A stretch of 64,000 bases of DNA from Austropuccinia psidii (taxonomy: Eukaryota > Basidiomycota > Pucciniomycetes > Pucciniales > Sphaerophragmiaceae), in assembly GCA_023105745.1 (NCBI GenBank), contig JALGQZ010000006.1, forward strand, positions 32,255,686-32,319,685, in the 5' to 3' direction. Made by a program: the position numbers and the translations under genes. The notes beneath the pieces were generated by a model, which saw only the letters and a list, made by a program, of their open reading frames with translations, did no database searches and was not told the DNA's origin. Shown in pieces: positions 33,891 through 47,200 of the stretch (within the stretch, counting starts at the first letter, position 1; the number at the start of each line of letters is the position of its first letter).

Positions 33891-35779
33891 TGTAAGATGT
33901 GTCTATGAAACTGATGATAATATCACAATTAATAAACAGTACTATGACTGTTTTTATGAAATATAATAACAAACTGTTATTATAGCCACAATTAAATAAT
34001 TAAAGAATTGTTTCTTTCACGTGTTAAACACTACTAGTGATTTTAACAGTGAGCAAGTAATTGTCTGCAAGAATGAATTACCAGAAGATTTTAATAATAA
34101 AATTATTTTAATATATGCTTATCTTTTGCAAGAATAATTATAATGGTAATTCTTGAAGAAAACTAATTTTAGAGAAAAACTTTAAGAATTAATAATAAAT
34201 CACTCACTAATATTCCAAAGAACTTATTGAAAGATAAGATAGAGAGATTTGACGTAGAATTGTGGATTTAAAGGATCAAAATGAATTTATAAGAGTATTA
34301 CAGCAATATATAGTTGGATTCTATGATTTAACGCCTTTCTGATTGCTTCTGAAAGAATTAAAACACTTAAGAATAGCTTTAACTAATACTTACTTGTTGG
34401 TAACAATGATATAAATGATGATAAGATGATGATGATGTGGAAAAAACAGCAAGAGGAGGCCTCTTTTAAGTCAACAACAGCTCACAGAGGCGTGCCATGG
34501 AGCAAACTGAAAAACCAGTGAGCGAGAAAACAATAAACCTTTTTGGATTATTGATTGCATCATCTGTTGTCATGTAAGATTATCATAATTACTTAATTGA
34601 TGCTTTTACGTGACTACCAACCCCAATATGGTTAAGAATAAAAGGAGTAACATATTTAAATCTTCTTTTATTCCAAAATAATCATTGATTTCTCAAGGTT
34701 AAAAATGGTATTGGAAATTTCATCACAGGTTGTAATTCCTGTGAATTTTTGAAGATTCAGTGTTTCACATAGAATAGTCAAAAATGGACTGTAAGTAGAA
34801 CTTTTAATTTTACTAGTAAGGCCATAATTCCTTTTTGATTGTACCATAGAGAATGTGGCTCTCTATTGGTCCTGAAGGTTTCAGAAAGATTAATTAAGAA
34901 TTGTATTTTTAATGAATTTTTGAAGTTTTTACCTCATTTCTACGTAGAATTGCAAATATCAGTGTTTAACTGGTTGCTATGAGGTAAATCAATGGACACA
35001 AGTCCAAAAAGGGTTTTAATTACTCTTTTGGGGTTCATCCAAGGAAAATCATTAATAATTGACATGGTTACAGGAGTCTAAGTAGCTCTTTACCTCCTTG
35101 GCATGTCAAAATAGCAGGTTATTTGCTATTTTCTTAAGATTTACTGTAGTTGTAACATAGTAACCAAGTTCCCAAAAGGTTGTAGTTTACCAATTAGGCA
35201 AGGATCAGCCATGGATCCAAGCTTTGGAGCTGTCCACACCTATGAGGCCTCAGAAGTTGGGTACCCTGGCTCTCTTTGATGTCTTTTGTCCCCCTTGCTT
35301 ATTTTTCATGTCAAAATAGAAAATTAAGCTTCAAGTGAGATATCCACTATGGGTGTACCAAAGGTCCATGTACGAATACCATGATATTAAGTGCCCAAAA
35401 CATGAATAACACTATTCTTAGTGTATATGTAACATGGGATTTCTCACATTCCCATTATTTTGGCGTGAAATTAAGAAAAACAAAATTCTTCACGGATCTT
35501 TTATGTGGTATTGAAGTATTTTTCATATTACCACCTCAAAGAGTTAATTTGAGCTTATTCACTCTATGGAGCTACCCTAGGTGAATTTTCATGTAGAATC
35601 CAAATTTGGCCTTAAATCTATGGATTCACTTACTCAATAAAAAGTTGTTCATCTTTTCTGAAATCAAAAACAATGAATTTTGGATATATGTATGAGTTAT
35701 GAGTTATGCATAATTCAAAATTTATTTTTAAGATAATTGTGGCCTATTTGGGTATGTAAAATATACCTCAAGGCTTACA
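33891..35779 (-). repeat. element B 5' LTR
   Basis: 1889 bp. The splice donor CAA|GTAAGT of the minus strand is preserved (plus ACTTAC near 34388-34393). Confidence 0.9.
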
Positions 35780-35926
35780 GTCTCTATATGGGATCTGTAA
35801 AGCTTTTTTTGTGTCATACATGTCAGAAGAGGACTGTGTGGTCCCCAAATGAGAATCTTCACCCTTTATTGGTGAGAACTTCCGAGATGTGGTTTCAAAG
35901 CCACATCTGAGCCCAATAAAGCTTGT

Positions 35927-36155
35927 GCAGGCTTTGTAGTAGCCACAAGTTGGTCCTTGAAAGAGAAAATTTTTCACTCTTCCTATATTAACAGGTATAG
36001 AGGCCCTTTCCACGTAATTTTAGGATAAAAAAGGGCCTTTTCTCTTCCAAAATGAGAATACCCATCCTGATCTGGAGTTCCTAAATTGTACAACTTTCAA
36101 AAAGAGCTATACTTTCAAATATTAATTAGCCATACTTTTAATATTGAGTATTGTA
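35927..36155 (+). repeat. direct repeat, copy 1 (229 bp)
   Basis: Starts CAGGCTTTGTAGTAGCC and ends TTGAGTATTGTA. Nearly identical to 36562-36792. Part of the G LTR, including its promoter-like TTAGGATAAAAAAGG. Confidence 0.9.
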
Positions 36156-36561
36156 TGTCAATACAGCCTGTCAATACCTGTACAGGTTGGATTCACCCAA
36201 TACAGTTTCAATACACCAGTATGAAACTGTATGATCACTCAAATACACCACACCTCTTTTACAGGTTCTGTACAGCTGTACAGGACCTGTATTGGCCAGA
36301 CTCAATTCAATCATCAATTATTCTCATGAAAATTCTTCCTCTGGATCAGGGCTGGTGATTCTCACATATACCAGCCCCTCTTTCTCCCCCCTGGGGACTT
36401 TTCCCCAGTTAATTAATTTAGTTTATTTATTATTTTATAATTATTCTTATCCTTATTTTGGGTATTATAATTATTTAAATTTAAGTTAGTCTTTGCATTT
36501 TCTCTCTTCGCCTGTACAGTATGAGCTGGGTGGCCATATCCTTATTAACCCTTCTCTTGGG
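36156..36561 (+). mobile_element. delta-LTR-like fragment between direct repeats
   Basis: 406 bp that do not belong to the G LTR. The part CACATATACCAGC...CTGGGGAC-TTTTCCCCAG-TTAATTAAT resembles the reverse complement of the D LTR near 18780-18830, and GTGGCCATATCCTTATTAA resembles its 18630-18650 region. It has no delta LTR ends, so it is a fragment, not a solo LTR. Confidence 0.6.
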
Positions 36562-36792
36562 CCAGGCTTTTTTAGTAGCCACAAGTTGGTCCTTGAAAGA
36601 GAAAATTTTTCACTCTTCCTATATTAACAGGTATAGAGGCCCTTTCCACTTAATTTTAGGATAAAAAAGGGCCTTTTCTCTTCCAAAATGAGAATCCCCA
36701 TCCTGATCTGGAGTTCCTAAATTGTAAACCTTTCAAAAAGAGCTATACTTTCAAATATTAATTAGCCATACTTTTGATATTGAGTATTGTAT
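36562..36792 (+). repeat. direct repeat, copy 2 (about 230 bp)
   Basis: Second copy of 35927-36155, with few differences (for example CCACTTAATT here, CCACGTAATT in copy 1, a CpG transition). After it the G LTR continues normally. Confidence 0.9.
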
Positions 36793-36983
36793 TGGTTATT
36801 ATAGTTAGTCAGTTGATAATAAGTGCACCCAGAGCGTTCAGCAGCACTCACCACCAATATAACCTCATAGTAAAGCCCTAAAAATAATTTTTAAACTATT
36901 TTTCATCCTTTATTACTGTGTAAGGGTCATAGTTAAAGTGGAAAATATCTTAAAAATTCCTCTATTATAGACTCAGACTCACA

Positions 36984-38542
36984 GAATGTCTTCAATTTAA
37001 TATGTAGCTCATTTGTGCTTGAACTAAACATTGAATTTTTCCAACCACCATCTGAAAAGAGCTTGAGTACTAAAACTCAAATTTTCACACAATTGCATTT
37101 TTTTTATTTTCTAAGAACCCCCAAAGTGAGCTAAGGAATCTTAAATGAGTATATGTATATAATCACTGTGGTAATTTTTGAAACTTTTTTGATGTTAGAT
37201 TTTTCAGACATTCTATTTTCAAAGTTTTTCCTTTCAGTCTTCTTCTTCATCACTCTCAAATTCTTAGTAATAGATATCTCTGGTATATTATTCTCAATGA
37301 ACTCTTGCTGCTGATAAATCAATGAACCTCTGTAGTATCACTTCTCTTTGGTGATAGGGTTATAGGATAGAATTATGCATTTTCTTTAAATCAGACCCTC
37401 AATATTACTATCTTTGATTAATTCTCCTGGAAACAATTCTGAGAAAAGGAAAGGTACTATATTTTAATTTCAATTCTTATACCCAAATCTTGCAGTGATT
37501 CTTTGTTAAAACAAAGGAGTTATGGTATTACTAGTATTCATTCTTGCTATAGTCTTGTGGAATGATTGAATGATGAAAGTGATAATAAATGAGCAAAATG
37601 AGCTAAAAAAAATTAACTACAATGAGAGTTAAAAATATGTGAAATGATGAAGATGTGATACATACCCTTGATCTGGTTAGAAATCCTATATAGGTGTATT
37701 TTCATGAGAGATTTCAAAATTTCTTTTGGTATTAATTAATTTTCTCTGGGTTAGGAAATATATTATTCATGTGGAATATATGGAACCTTAATTAAAAGTT
37801 CAGTACTTTTCCTTCCCCAAATATTTTTTACAGAGCTAAAGTAACCAGTGATAGTGATTTTGGAGGCTCTGATAGAAATTTAAAGAGAAATTACTTAGTC
37901 AAAGCCTTTTGATATTGATAAGAAGTAATAGGAAGTTTTTTTGTGTTACAATTAGAAGAGGTTTGTCCTCAAATACTCCAGAATATATTTAAGGCTACAA
38001 TAGATCTCCTGAAGATGATACAAGCACATATTTTCAAAAAAGTCAGTTCAAAAAATTCTATACATCCAACAATAATCATATGCAATATATTAGCTGGATT
38101 TCAAATCTTGAAGTGATAAAAGATGCTTTAGTTTAATTTTATTTTTCCCAAAGGCCAAAATTTTTTTCTTGAAAAAATAATGACAATAATAATTTTAAAT
38201 TCTTTCAATATTTTGACAATTAGTTACAAGTTTTTTATGGAATCTTTTTGCAATTATTAATGGTAATTGAAACAAATATAAAGTCAAAAGGCTTTTAGAA
38301 TGAAAAAATATAAGGCAAAAAAATCTGTTGAAGTTTTCAAGTTTCTTCCAAAAATCTTAAAAATAATCTCACAGTTCATTATGGTAAGATTGGAGAAAGA
38401 AACATACATCATGGCATCATTGGGACCTGTTTTTTCCAAAAACTATCTGAATTTGTGTTATCCTGAGGAATCTTTAGTGCTGAAATATATCCTTCATTCT
38501 TGCAAAATTTAGTTTCAAAGTCTCAAAAGAATCCTCAAAAAG
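36984..38542. other. unassigned AT-rich sequence
   Basis: No retroelement ends, no recognised coding region. Short open frames such as 37131-37322 (minus) and 38300-38512 (plus) have no recognisable motif and typical length for chance in AT-rich DNA. It is the only sequence in the window, with 39769-41205, not attributable to an LTR element. Confidence 0.5.
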
Positions 38543-39768
38543 TGTCAGGATGAGTCTTTGCAATAGCCTAAAAATATTCTATACAAGCTAGCACTATGAA
38601 TGTAACACAGTAAATATAATTTTAAAAATAGCTAAAAGATCCTACTGCTATATCATAGCAGTGGTGATTAATATACTAAGAGACTTTTTTGGAATGATTA
38701 AATAACAATTTACTGCAAAAAAAACTAAAATGATTAATGAATTTCATTATATCAAAATTATCCTAACAGTACTACTGGTATAACACAGTTTTACTACATG
38801 AGAGTGCTAATTGATTTATGATGAGGTCCTTTTCCAGTGAGGAAAGGACTTCTTTTATCCATTTATGGGTCGTTGAGGGGCTGATAATCTTTTAACATAT
38901 CGTAAGAGTGAGTTTTATATCTCTTGAGGCTGGATTGTGGTTCTTTACCATCAATTCTGATGTCTGCATAGTGAAAATGGTGCTTTTGGGACCACAAAGG
39001 ATCATTCTGGATCAATACAGGGTGAAGCATCTCTGAAACGGCCAAATCAATATTGTTATGATGAATAAAGAGTATTTATATTAATAATATTAGTCATTCT
39101 GGGAATTCTTACGCTTTAAACTACCATTATTTTAAGTATTAAGCCGGTACTGGTTGGTACAAGTTTTGTACAGACCAGTATTGTACAAAAAACTTCCAAA
39201 ACATTCCAAGCCAAATATCTCTGCAAATTTAGAATGTATCAGAGTTTTAATTATACATATTTTTAGGGCTTAAGTTGATCTAAAGCTTGGTATACTCTAC
39301 AGTATAATTGTATTAATATATGGCAAAGATACAGGGATTTCTGTATATTGCTGTTTTCAAAACTACTGTATTTTGAGTAATGAATATTCAAACCAAGATT
39401 CCTTTACCATTTTCTAGGATACAGAGGTAAAATGTATCTCAATTTTAAGTTCTTGTTTGGGTCTTTAATTTGAATATACTTTTGTACAGTTTTTTACAAG
39501 AACTCCTAGACTATGCAGAGTTTCTTTGGCATAAAATGGGGCTATAAGGGTATTTTTAGGAGTAGAAGTTCTACTGAAAAAGAAATGGTACCATTGGATG
39601 GATCCAATCTCTTATCCTATTTGAAAAAAATTGGTTTTTTATTTTTTGGGTTTTTTCCCACTTTATATTTATATCCGTATGGAAAGTATTTTTCCAATAC
39701 TTTATACATCATTATATATGGTATTTTGGATTCCATGCTGGTGCTCTATTTATAGTCATGGGCTGAAA
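38543..39768 (-). mobile_element. decayed solo LTR, beta variant
   Basis: About 1.2 kb, starting TGTCAGGATGAGTC and ending GGGCTGAAA (CTGACA mutated). It follows the solo LTR 470-12925 block by block (CAAGCTAG, CCTACTGCTA, GGATCATTCTGGATCAATAC, GTACTGGTTGGTACA, CCATGCTGGTGCTCT). Flanks AAAAG (38538-38542) and ATAAG (39769-39773) look like a duplication with one change. Older than the copy at 470. Confidence 0.75.
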
Positions 39769-41205
39769 ATAAGTTAAGGAATATTTTAGGGAGTAAATTC
39801 ATTTTTTTAGGTCCTTTTAGCTTAAGTATAGCTCTACCCTCTTTACAGCCAGTCCTAGCCACATTTTTTTATTGAATCCAAATTATCATGTGTTTGACTT
39901 CCCCTGTGAATTCATTTCAAGCCGGAATGAAAAACAGAGGTTTGACTTGATTTTAGCAGGCCATGCCTGGAGTAAATACCTTTAGTGTAATATTTGACAA
40001 GTAGCAAAATTATATCCTTTCCCCCTTAATTTTGGTATTAATCATTAATTTTTGGCTTCATTTGTCCCATTCTACTATGGTATTTATACAAAATCTGTAA
40101 TTAAATTTCATTTTAAAATTGAACAGCTTGTCACATTTTAATATCATACATAAGTTGAGATTCATTCCTGTAAAACATCTTCAAAAATTGATTGAATATA
40201 CCTCCATATCCCATCCCTTTTAAACCACATACCAACTCTCATTTCCAATACTAAAATAACATTAATCTTTATATTCTCATGTTTTAAATCCTCAAAAACT
40301 AATTTGAGTTTGATTATAGTTGAGTAACAGATTTTTAACCAATAGTCAACCCAAGCCAGAATTTGATTAGGAATACAATGTTTGAATTAATTCTATATTC
40401 TTATTAATAAAGAAACAGCAGAATATCTTCCATTAAATTGCAAAAGACTTTGTACTCAAATTTTCTAAAAATATCAATTTTATTGATTTTTCTTGTTCTT
40501 TGAGGAATATTTTGATAAAAATAACTATTCTCTGTTTTGATTCTGAGTTTTTTAACCTTTGAATATCTCAATATATACCTAAGGATTATATTTCTGTTAT
40601 AATTTGAAGTTGTTTTGAAAGTGGCATGGTTCAATTCAGGGAGAAGAAATGATCTGATTGAGGTATGGTGGGGAGATATGAACTTGTGTTTATATGGATT
40701 AAGTCTCATATTACTGTTGGACAAAACAGAAGATTTTCTATGAACAAGAATATGGGCTGTGTTATTAAATACCATTTTTTTCACCAGGCTCAAGCTCATA
40801 GTACCCCACAACAGTAGTAAGTTCAGCCCACAGGCAGACTTACAGTCTAAATTTACACGAAGAGGTCAGTTTTGCAGCAGGAAGCTGGATTCAATTCATA
40901 ATAACATGGCACAGTCCCGAAAGGGAAGTGTATGTGTTTAAACAAATTATTCAATTTCTTTATGCAAATGTAAGAATCAAGTTACATATAGCAAAAATGT
41001 GACAACAAATAAGGTATCACCATGTAAATTACACACCCCAACCAACTTGACACCCCTGTTATAGCTACTGGACCCATGCAGTAAGAAAATTACACCTTCA
41101 AGAATTACACAGCCACTTTTAATTTCAAATAGAAAAGTCCCATGATGCAAAGCTCAACACCATGGATTTCCTGAAATTCATCTCCAGCAACACCTCAGGA
41201 ATAAC
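39769..41205. other. unassigned AT-rich sequence
   Basis: No LTR element recognised. The open frame 40404-40811 on the minus strand (about 135 codons) has no motif I know and a composition driven by AT-richness. The end, ATAAC (41201-41205), is the target sequence of element F. Confidence 0.5.
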
Positions 41206-42216
41206 TGTCAGGATGAGTCTATGATAAAGTGTTAATAAAGGTATATAAAGCTTTAACTATGACTGTGACATAGATGAAAAGTATTTAAAAAGTTTTGGGT
41301 TGAAGATATTAAGGGCTTTACTAATAAAATTAGTGGTGGTGAGCACTACTAAAAGCCCTGGATGAAACTTTACCTGTTGTATTACAATGATAAAGACTAC
41401 AATAATTAAGCTGAAAGTATACCTGACTTGTTTTCCAAGATTATAACTGTTTTGGACAGTTTTACTATGTAATATTTTAAGAACAGGATGAGGAAACCTT
41501 CTCTGGTGGAGAAAAGCCCTCCTTTTATGCTAAAATGGGGTGGAATCGCCCTCTAGACCATCCATGTAGGGCGAATGAAGAGTTTTTCAGTTCAGGGTAC
41601 TGGATTTTGGCTTACACAATGCCTTTATTCCCTGTATTCAGCTCAGGTGTGTTTTTGAAACCACATCTGGGCCGTTTCCACCAATACAGGGTGAAAATTT
41701 TCATTTGGGGACCACACATCCCTCTTCTGACATGTATGACGCTTAGAATGCTGTACAGAGCCTTTATGGGACACAAGTATTGAATGAACGGGAAGGTATT
41801 GAAGTATAAAAATGCTTCTTTGTCTATTTGGCACTTCATAATCATGGCTGTGGGATATTATCCCACAGTAAAGGTGTATTGGCCCAATTGTGGGATTTTA
41901 ATATTAAAACTGCTATACCTTTGCCATTTTTTGAGATATTGAGCTCAGAGTTGGTTCATTGTGTAGGCCTGGATGGGATCTACACCATGGTACCTCATTT
42001 GGTATGGGTATCATTAAATATGGCAAAGTTATTCCATGTACAACTTTTGTTATTCATACTTATGATTTTCTCAATATCTGTAGGGAGCTTATTTGCTCCA
42101 TAACATTTTTTTTGGATGAGATATGGAGAAATAAAAGGAACAATCAGATAGCCCTGATTGTGATATTTTCAAAAAGACCCCACTTTGGGTATCTCACACT
42201 AAAACTGTAGAAGTTA

Positions 42217-44121
42217 TGTAAGATGTGACTATGAAACTGATGATAATATTAATATTAATAAACAGTACTATGTCTGTTCTTATGAAATATAATAATAAAA
42301 TATTATTATAACCACAATTAAATAATTATAAAATTATTTCTTTCACGTGTTATACACTACTAGTGATTATAACTGTGAGCAGTAATTGTCTACAAGAATC
42401 AATTACAAGAAGAATTTAATGATAAAAACTTCTTTTATTAAAATAATAAAATTATTTTAATATATAATTATCTTTTACAAGAATAATTATAAAGATAATT
42501 CTTGAAGAAAACTATTACTAGAGAAAAACTTTAAGAATTAAAGATAAATGACTCACTAATACTCCAAAGAACTTATTGATAGATAAAAGTAGAGAAATTT
42601 GACGTAGAATTGTGGATTTAAGAGATCAAAATGATTTATAGCAGGATTACAACAATATATAGTTGGATTCTATGATTTCACGTCTTTCTGATTGATTCTG
42701 AAAGATTTAAAACACTTAAGAGTAGTTTAACTAATACTTACTTGTTGGTAACAATGATATAAAATGATAATAAGATGATGATGATACAGAAAAAACAGCA
42801 AGAAGAGGCTTCTTTTAAGTCAACAACAGCTCACAGAGGCGTGCCATGGAGCAAACTAAAAAACCAGTGAGTGAGAAAACAATAAACCTTTTTGGATTAT
42901 TGATTGCATCATCTGTTGTCATGTAAGATTATCATAATTACTTAATTGATGCTTTTACGTGACTACCAACCCCAATATGGTTAAGAATAAAAGGAGTAAC
43001 ATCTGTAAATCTTCTTTTATTCCAAAATAATCATTGATTTCTCAAATTTATCAATGTTATTGCCAATTTCATCACAGGTTTTAATTACTGTGAATTTTTG
43101 AAGATTCAGTGTTTCACGTAGAATGGTCAAAAATGGACTATAAGTAAAACTGTAATTCTTTTTGGTTGTACCATAGATAATACAGTTCTCTATTGGTCCT
43201 GAAAGTTTCATAAAGATTCATTAAGAATTGTATTTTTAATGAATTTTTGAAGTTTTTACCTCATTTCTACGTAGAATTGCAAATATCAGTGTTTCACTGT
43301 TTGCTATGAGGTAAATCAATGGATACAAGTCCAAAAAGGGTTTTAATTATTCTTTTGGGGTTTATCCATGGAAAGTCATTAAGAATTGACGTGGTTACAG
43401 GAGTCTAAGTAGCTCTTTACCTCCTTGGCACGTCAAAATAGCAGGTTATTTGCTATTTTCTTAAGATTTACAGTAGTTGTGACATGGTAACCAAGTTCCC
43501 AAAGAGGTTTAGTTTACCAATTGGGTCAAGATCAGCCATGGAACCAAGCTTTGGAGCTATCCACGCCTCTGAGTCCTCAGAAGTTGGGTACCCTGGCTCT
43601 CTTTGATGTCTTTTGTCCCCCTTGCCTATTTTTTACGTCAAAATAGTAATTTAAGCTTCAAGTGAGATATCCACTATGGGTGTACCAAAGGTCCATGTAA
43701 GAATACCATGATATTAAGTGCTCAAAACATGCATAACACTATTCTTAGTGTATATGTAACAAGGGATTTCTCACTTCCCCATTATTTTGGCATGAATTTA
43801 AGAAAAACAAAAATTTTCACGGATCTTTTATGTGGTATTGATGATGTGGTATTGAAGTATTTTCCATTTTACCACCTCAAAGAGTTAATTTGAGCTTATT
43901 CACTCTATGGAGCTACCCTAGGTGAATTTTTGTGTAGAATCCAAATCTGGCCTTAAATCCATGGATTTACTTACTCAATAAAAAGTTATTCATCTTTTCT
44001 GAAATCAAAAATGATGAATTTTGAATATATGAATGATTTATGAGTTATGTATAATTCAAAATTTCTTTTTTAAGATAATTGTGGCCTATTTGGGTATGTA
44101 GAATATACCTCAAGGCTCACA
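42217..44121 (-). repeat. element C 3' LTR
   Basis: 1905 bp. Keeps CACGTG at 42343-42348 where the 5' copy has CACATG. Polypurine tract GGTGAGAGGGAA (minus) at 44122-44133. Confidence 0.92.
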
Positions 44122-44261
44122 TTCCCTCTCACCAAAAAATAAAATTGTACTACAATTTCATTAGTGATAAAAGAATAAGGCCCCAAAGGGGGTTAATGTC
44201 CACTGTCCAACCTCTTTAAATTACTCAGATCAAGTAATTTAAAGCACATTTATAGACATAT

Positions 44262-47200
44262 TCAGGCTTGTGGCCTTCTTTCATGTCTAAATCTTCTTAA
44301 GAGTTTATCTGAGTCAGGTATTTCTGATTCTGCCATCCATTCATCTTCATGTACTGGATTTCTATATCTGACAAGATATTCTCTTTGATTTTTACCCCTA
44401 AGTCTCCTTTCTTTAATGAATTTCTTTATCCTTTTGTCTTCATTCTGTTCCACAGGTGGTACAGTTAATCTTTGAGTTTCTTTGGGCCTTTGATATTATT
44501 GAAATTCAAGGTTGAAACTAGAACTAAGTCCCCTACTTTGAAGTCTGGTACTTTATGACTCTTGTCCCACTTCTGTTTTGCATAATCAAAAGCATCATCC
44601 ATACTTTGTTTTGCGTGGTGTTTTACTTTATCAAGCATTATCTTGAAGCTGGAAGCTGTAGGATGAATGTCAATCAAGTCTTTCCTCAGTGTGTCTGCTG
44701 GGAGTCTTGGATTCCATCCTTTTTCTAACATAGCAGGAGTTTGTCCTATGGAAGAATGGACTGATGTCTTGTATGCCAATTCTAATACAGGTATCAGAGT
44801 GCACCAGTCATGGGTAAAGCCATCTGAGTCTTTCAATTCTAATCCATAAGCACAAAATCTCCTGATCATGTCTTCTAAAGTTTGAATCATCCTCTCTGCT
44901 AGCCCATCTGTTTGAGGGTGATATGCTGTAGAGAATGATAACTTAGTCCCAAAGAATCTATGAAGATTGGTCCAAAGTGCAGATGTGAACTTGGGATCTC
45001 TGTCACTTATGATATTCTTAAATAACCCTGTATGAGAAATAACTCTACTCCATAAAAGAAGAGCTGTATCCATAGCAGTGTCATCTTTATGACATGGTAA
45101 GAATATGGGAGTTTTGCTATATCTGTCTACAATGACTAAACAAGCATTATAGCTTCTGTCACCACTTGGAGGAAGTGCTGTGACCCAATCCATGTGGACA
45201 ACTTCTCAAGGGGATTTTGGTTCTTGAATATGGATCATCAATCCAAATTTCTTGCCTGTGCTCCTGTTTGCTTTTTGGCATCTATCACAGGTATGGCAAT
45301 ATTCAATGGTTTCTTTCCTCCAAGATGGCCACCATGCACAGTTCTTCACTTTCTCAAGTGTTCTGTCTTCTGACAGGTGTCCAGAGTATATACTATCATG
45401 ACATTCATGAAGAATTGTATTGATAAGTAATCTACTACACAGTGTCATCACACAAGAATGTTTTGTTCTATGGTAAATAATGCCATCAAACAAGTGAAAT
45501 CTTCCTTCAGAATAGGAATTTTTCCAAACTTCATCAAGTGCATTAACTAAATATGTATCTTTGCAGTCTTTATCTAATAAAGAAGTCAAGATATGGCAAT
45601 TCTTGTCTTGTTTATAAGATTCTCTGACCTCTTCAAAGAATTCAGTCCCAATATCAGTTATGTTAATTCCTTCAATTGGAATCTGTGGTTCAGCTTCCAA
45701 AGGTACATAAGCTGGATTATCAGGAGTGTTGGCTAAAGCCCATCTACTAATTCCATCAGCATTCTTGTGAATGTTTCCTGCTTTATGAACTATAGTCATG
45801 TTTCCTCTATATTCTTGAATGGCTATTTGCCATCCCAACATATGTCTGTTGGGAGTTTTCATGTTAAGAAGTGATTTCACGGCATTACAGTCAGTTATCA
45901 CTTCAAAAACACTGCCATCAAGATAATAGTGTAGTTTCTCAAGTGCCCATACCAAACATAAGCACTCCATTTGGCTTGCACCATATCTGGCTTCTGTTGG
46001 TTTGATTTGTCTTGAGATATAACAAACTGGTCCTTCTGTAGGTTTGTCATCAATAATTTGGACTTGATGTAGGGCTGCCCCTAATCCATCTCCACATGCA
46101 TCAATGTACAACTTAAAAGGAATATTCCAGTCAGGCATGAGGAGTAAAGGTGCTTCTGTAAGGGCTCTCTTTATCTTCTCATAAGCTTTAATTCTTTCCT
46201 CTGTCATCTCAAATACAGTCTGTTGATCACAGATTCTATAGAGTGATTTGGCTAGAATTGCAAAGTCTTTTAAATGTTGCCTATAGTAACTAGCAAATCC
46301 AAGAAAAGACATCATTTCTTTTTTATTCTGGGGTATTGGCTTAAGCAGTACTGCTGCCACTTTATTTTTGTCAATACCCAAGCCTAAACCAGAAACAACA
46401 TGTCCTAATGCTTTAAGTTCTTCAAAACCAAAGTTGCATTTCTTAAGTGAAATTTTCATATTCACTTCTGCAACTTTGTGAAGTACTCTTGCAAGTCTTT
46501 CAAGGTGCAAAGACCATGAATCAGAACATATGATAATATCATCAATATAAATGATAAGCCATCCTTCAGACAATTCTGTAGGAAAGATGGTGTTCATCAT
46601 CCTTTGATAATGGGATGGAGAATTTTTAATGCCAAATGGCACTCTAAGATACTCAAAAATACCACAGTGAGTGATAATTCCAAGTAATTTCTTAGCTTTA
46701 GGCGTCAAAACATTTTGATGGAAGCCTTTCAATGCATCCATTGATGTTATATACTTGGCTTTAGACAATTGAGTCAAGGTTTCTTGAATTCTAGGGATTG
46801 GATACCTATCTGGAACTGTGTAGGTATTCAATGCTCTGAAATCTCCAACCATTCTTGACTTATCATTATGCCATGCAATAATAACAGGTGTTGTCACTTC
46901 AACTTCCTCATTATGGCCTACTTTCCTTAGCACACCAAGTTGGATCAACTCTTGCATATGTTCTTCCAAGGCTTCTCTAGCTCTGGGACGGGCTGGATAA
47001 GCTGGTCTTCTAAGTTTTGGAGGATATGGTCTGTCAATATTAAGAGTAATATCAACTTCATGTCCTCTTATAGCGCCTAATGGTTCATTATCAGATGCAA
47101 ATGCATTTTTATAGGTGTATAACACATTAATAAGTTCATTCCTCATCTTTGGTGACAATGATTGATTAATTTGTGCTTCAACAAGTTGATTAGTCACAAA

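Larger units (their letters stand above)
25685..35779 (-). mobile_element. full-length alpha-2 element B, inactive
   Basis: LTRs 25685-27611 (3') and 33891-35779 (5'), perfect GTCTC duplications (25680-25684 and 35780-35784). Internal order on the minus strand is primer site, leader, gag with overlapping orfX remnant, pol, polypurine tract. LTRs differ visibly more than those of A1 or C, so it is older. Deletions, stops and catalytic losses make it inactive. It sits in the 3' LTR of element G. Confidence 0.95.
23224..36983 (+). repeat. element G 3' LTR (beta), in three pieces
   Basis: Pieces 23224-23581, 25206-25684 and 35785-36983. It starts TGTCAGCCTCTAACTC and ends ATAGACTCAGACTCACA; order and content follow the E LTR (57176-58616) read on the opposite strand. 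A delta solo LTR and then element B split it. The last piece carries an extra 636 bp (a 229-bp direct duplication flanking 406 bp of foreign sequence); without it the LTR would be about 1.4 kb, the family's length. GAATG follows the end; its partner is outside. Confidence 0.8.

Noticed and set aside
40404..40811. 135-codon open frame on the minus strand in the unassigned island
   Set aside because: No recognisable domain, no start context or intron pattern, composition typical of chance. Mentioned only as part of the unassigned stretch.
41535..41783. Open frames in beta LTRs (41535-41783, 41828-42103, 57821-58096)
   Set aside because: They run across promoter and U3 sequence, differ in length between copies and carry no known motif.
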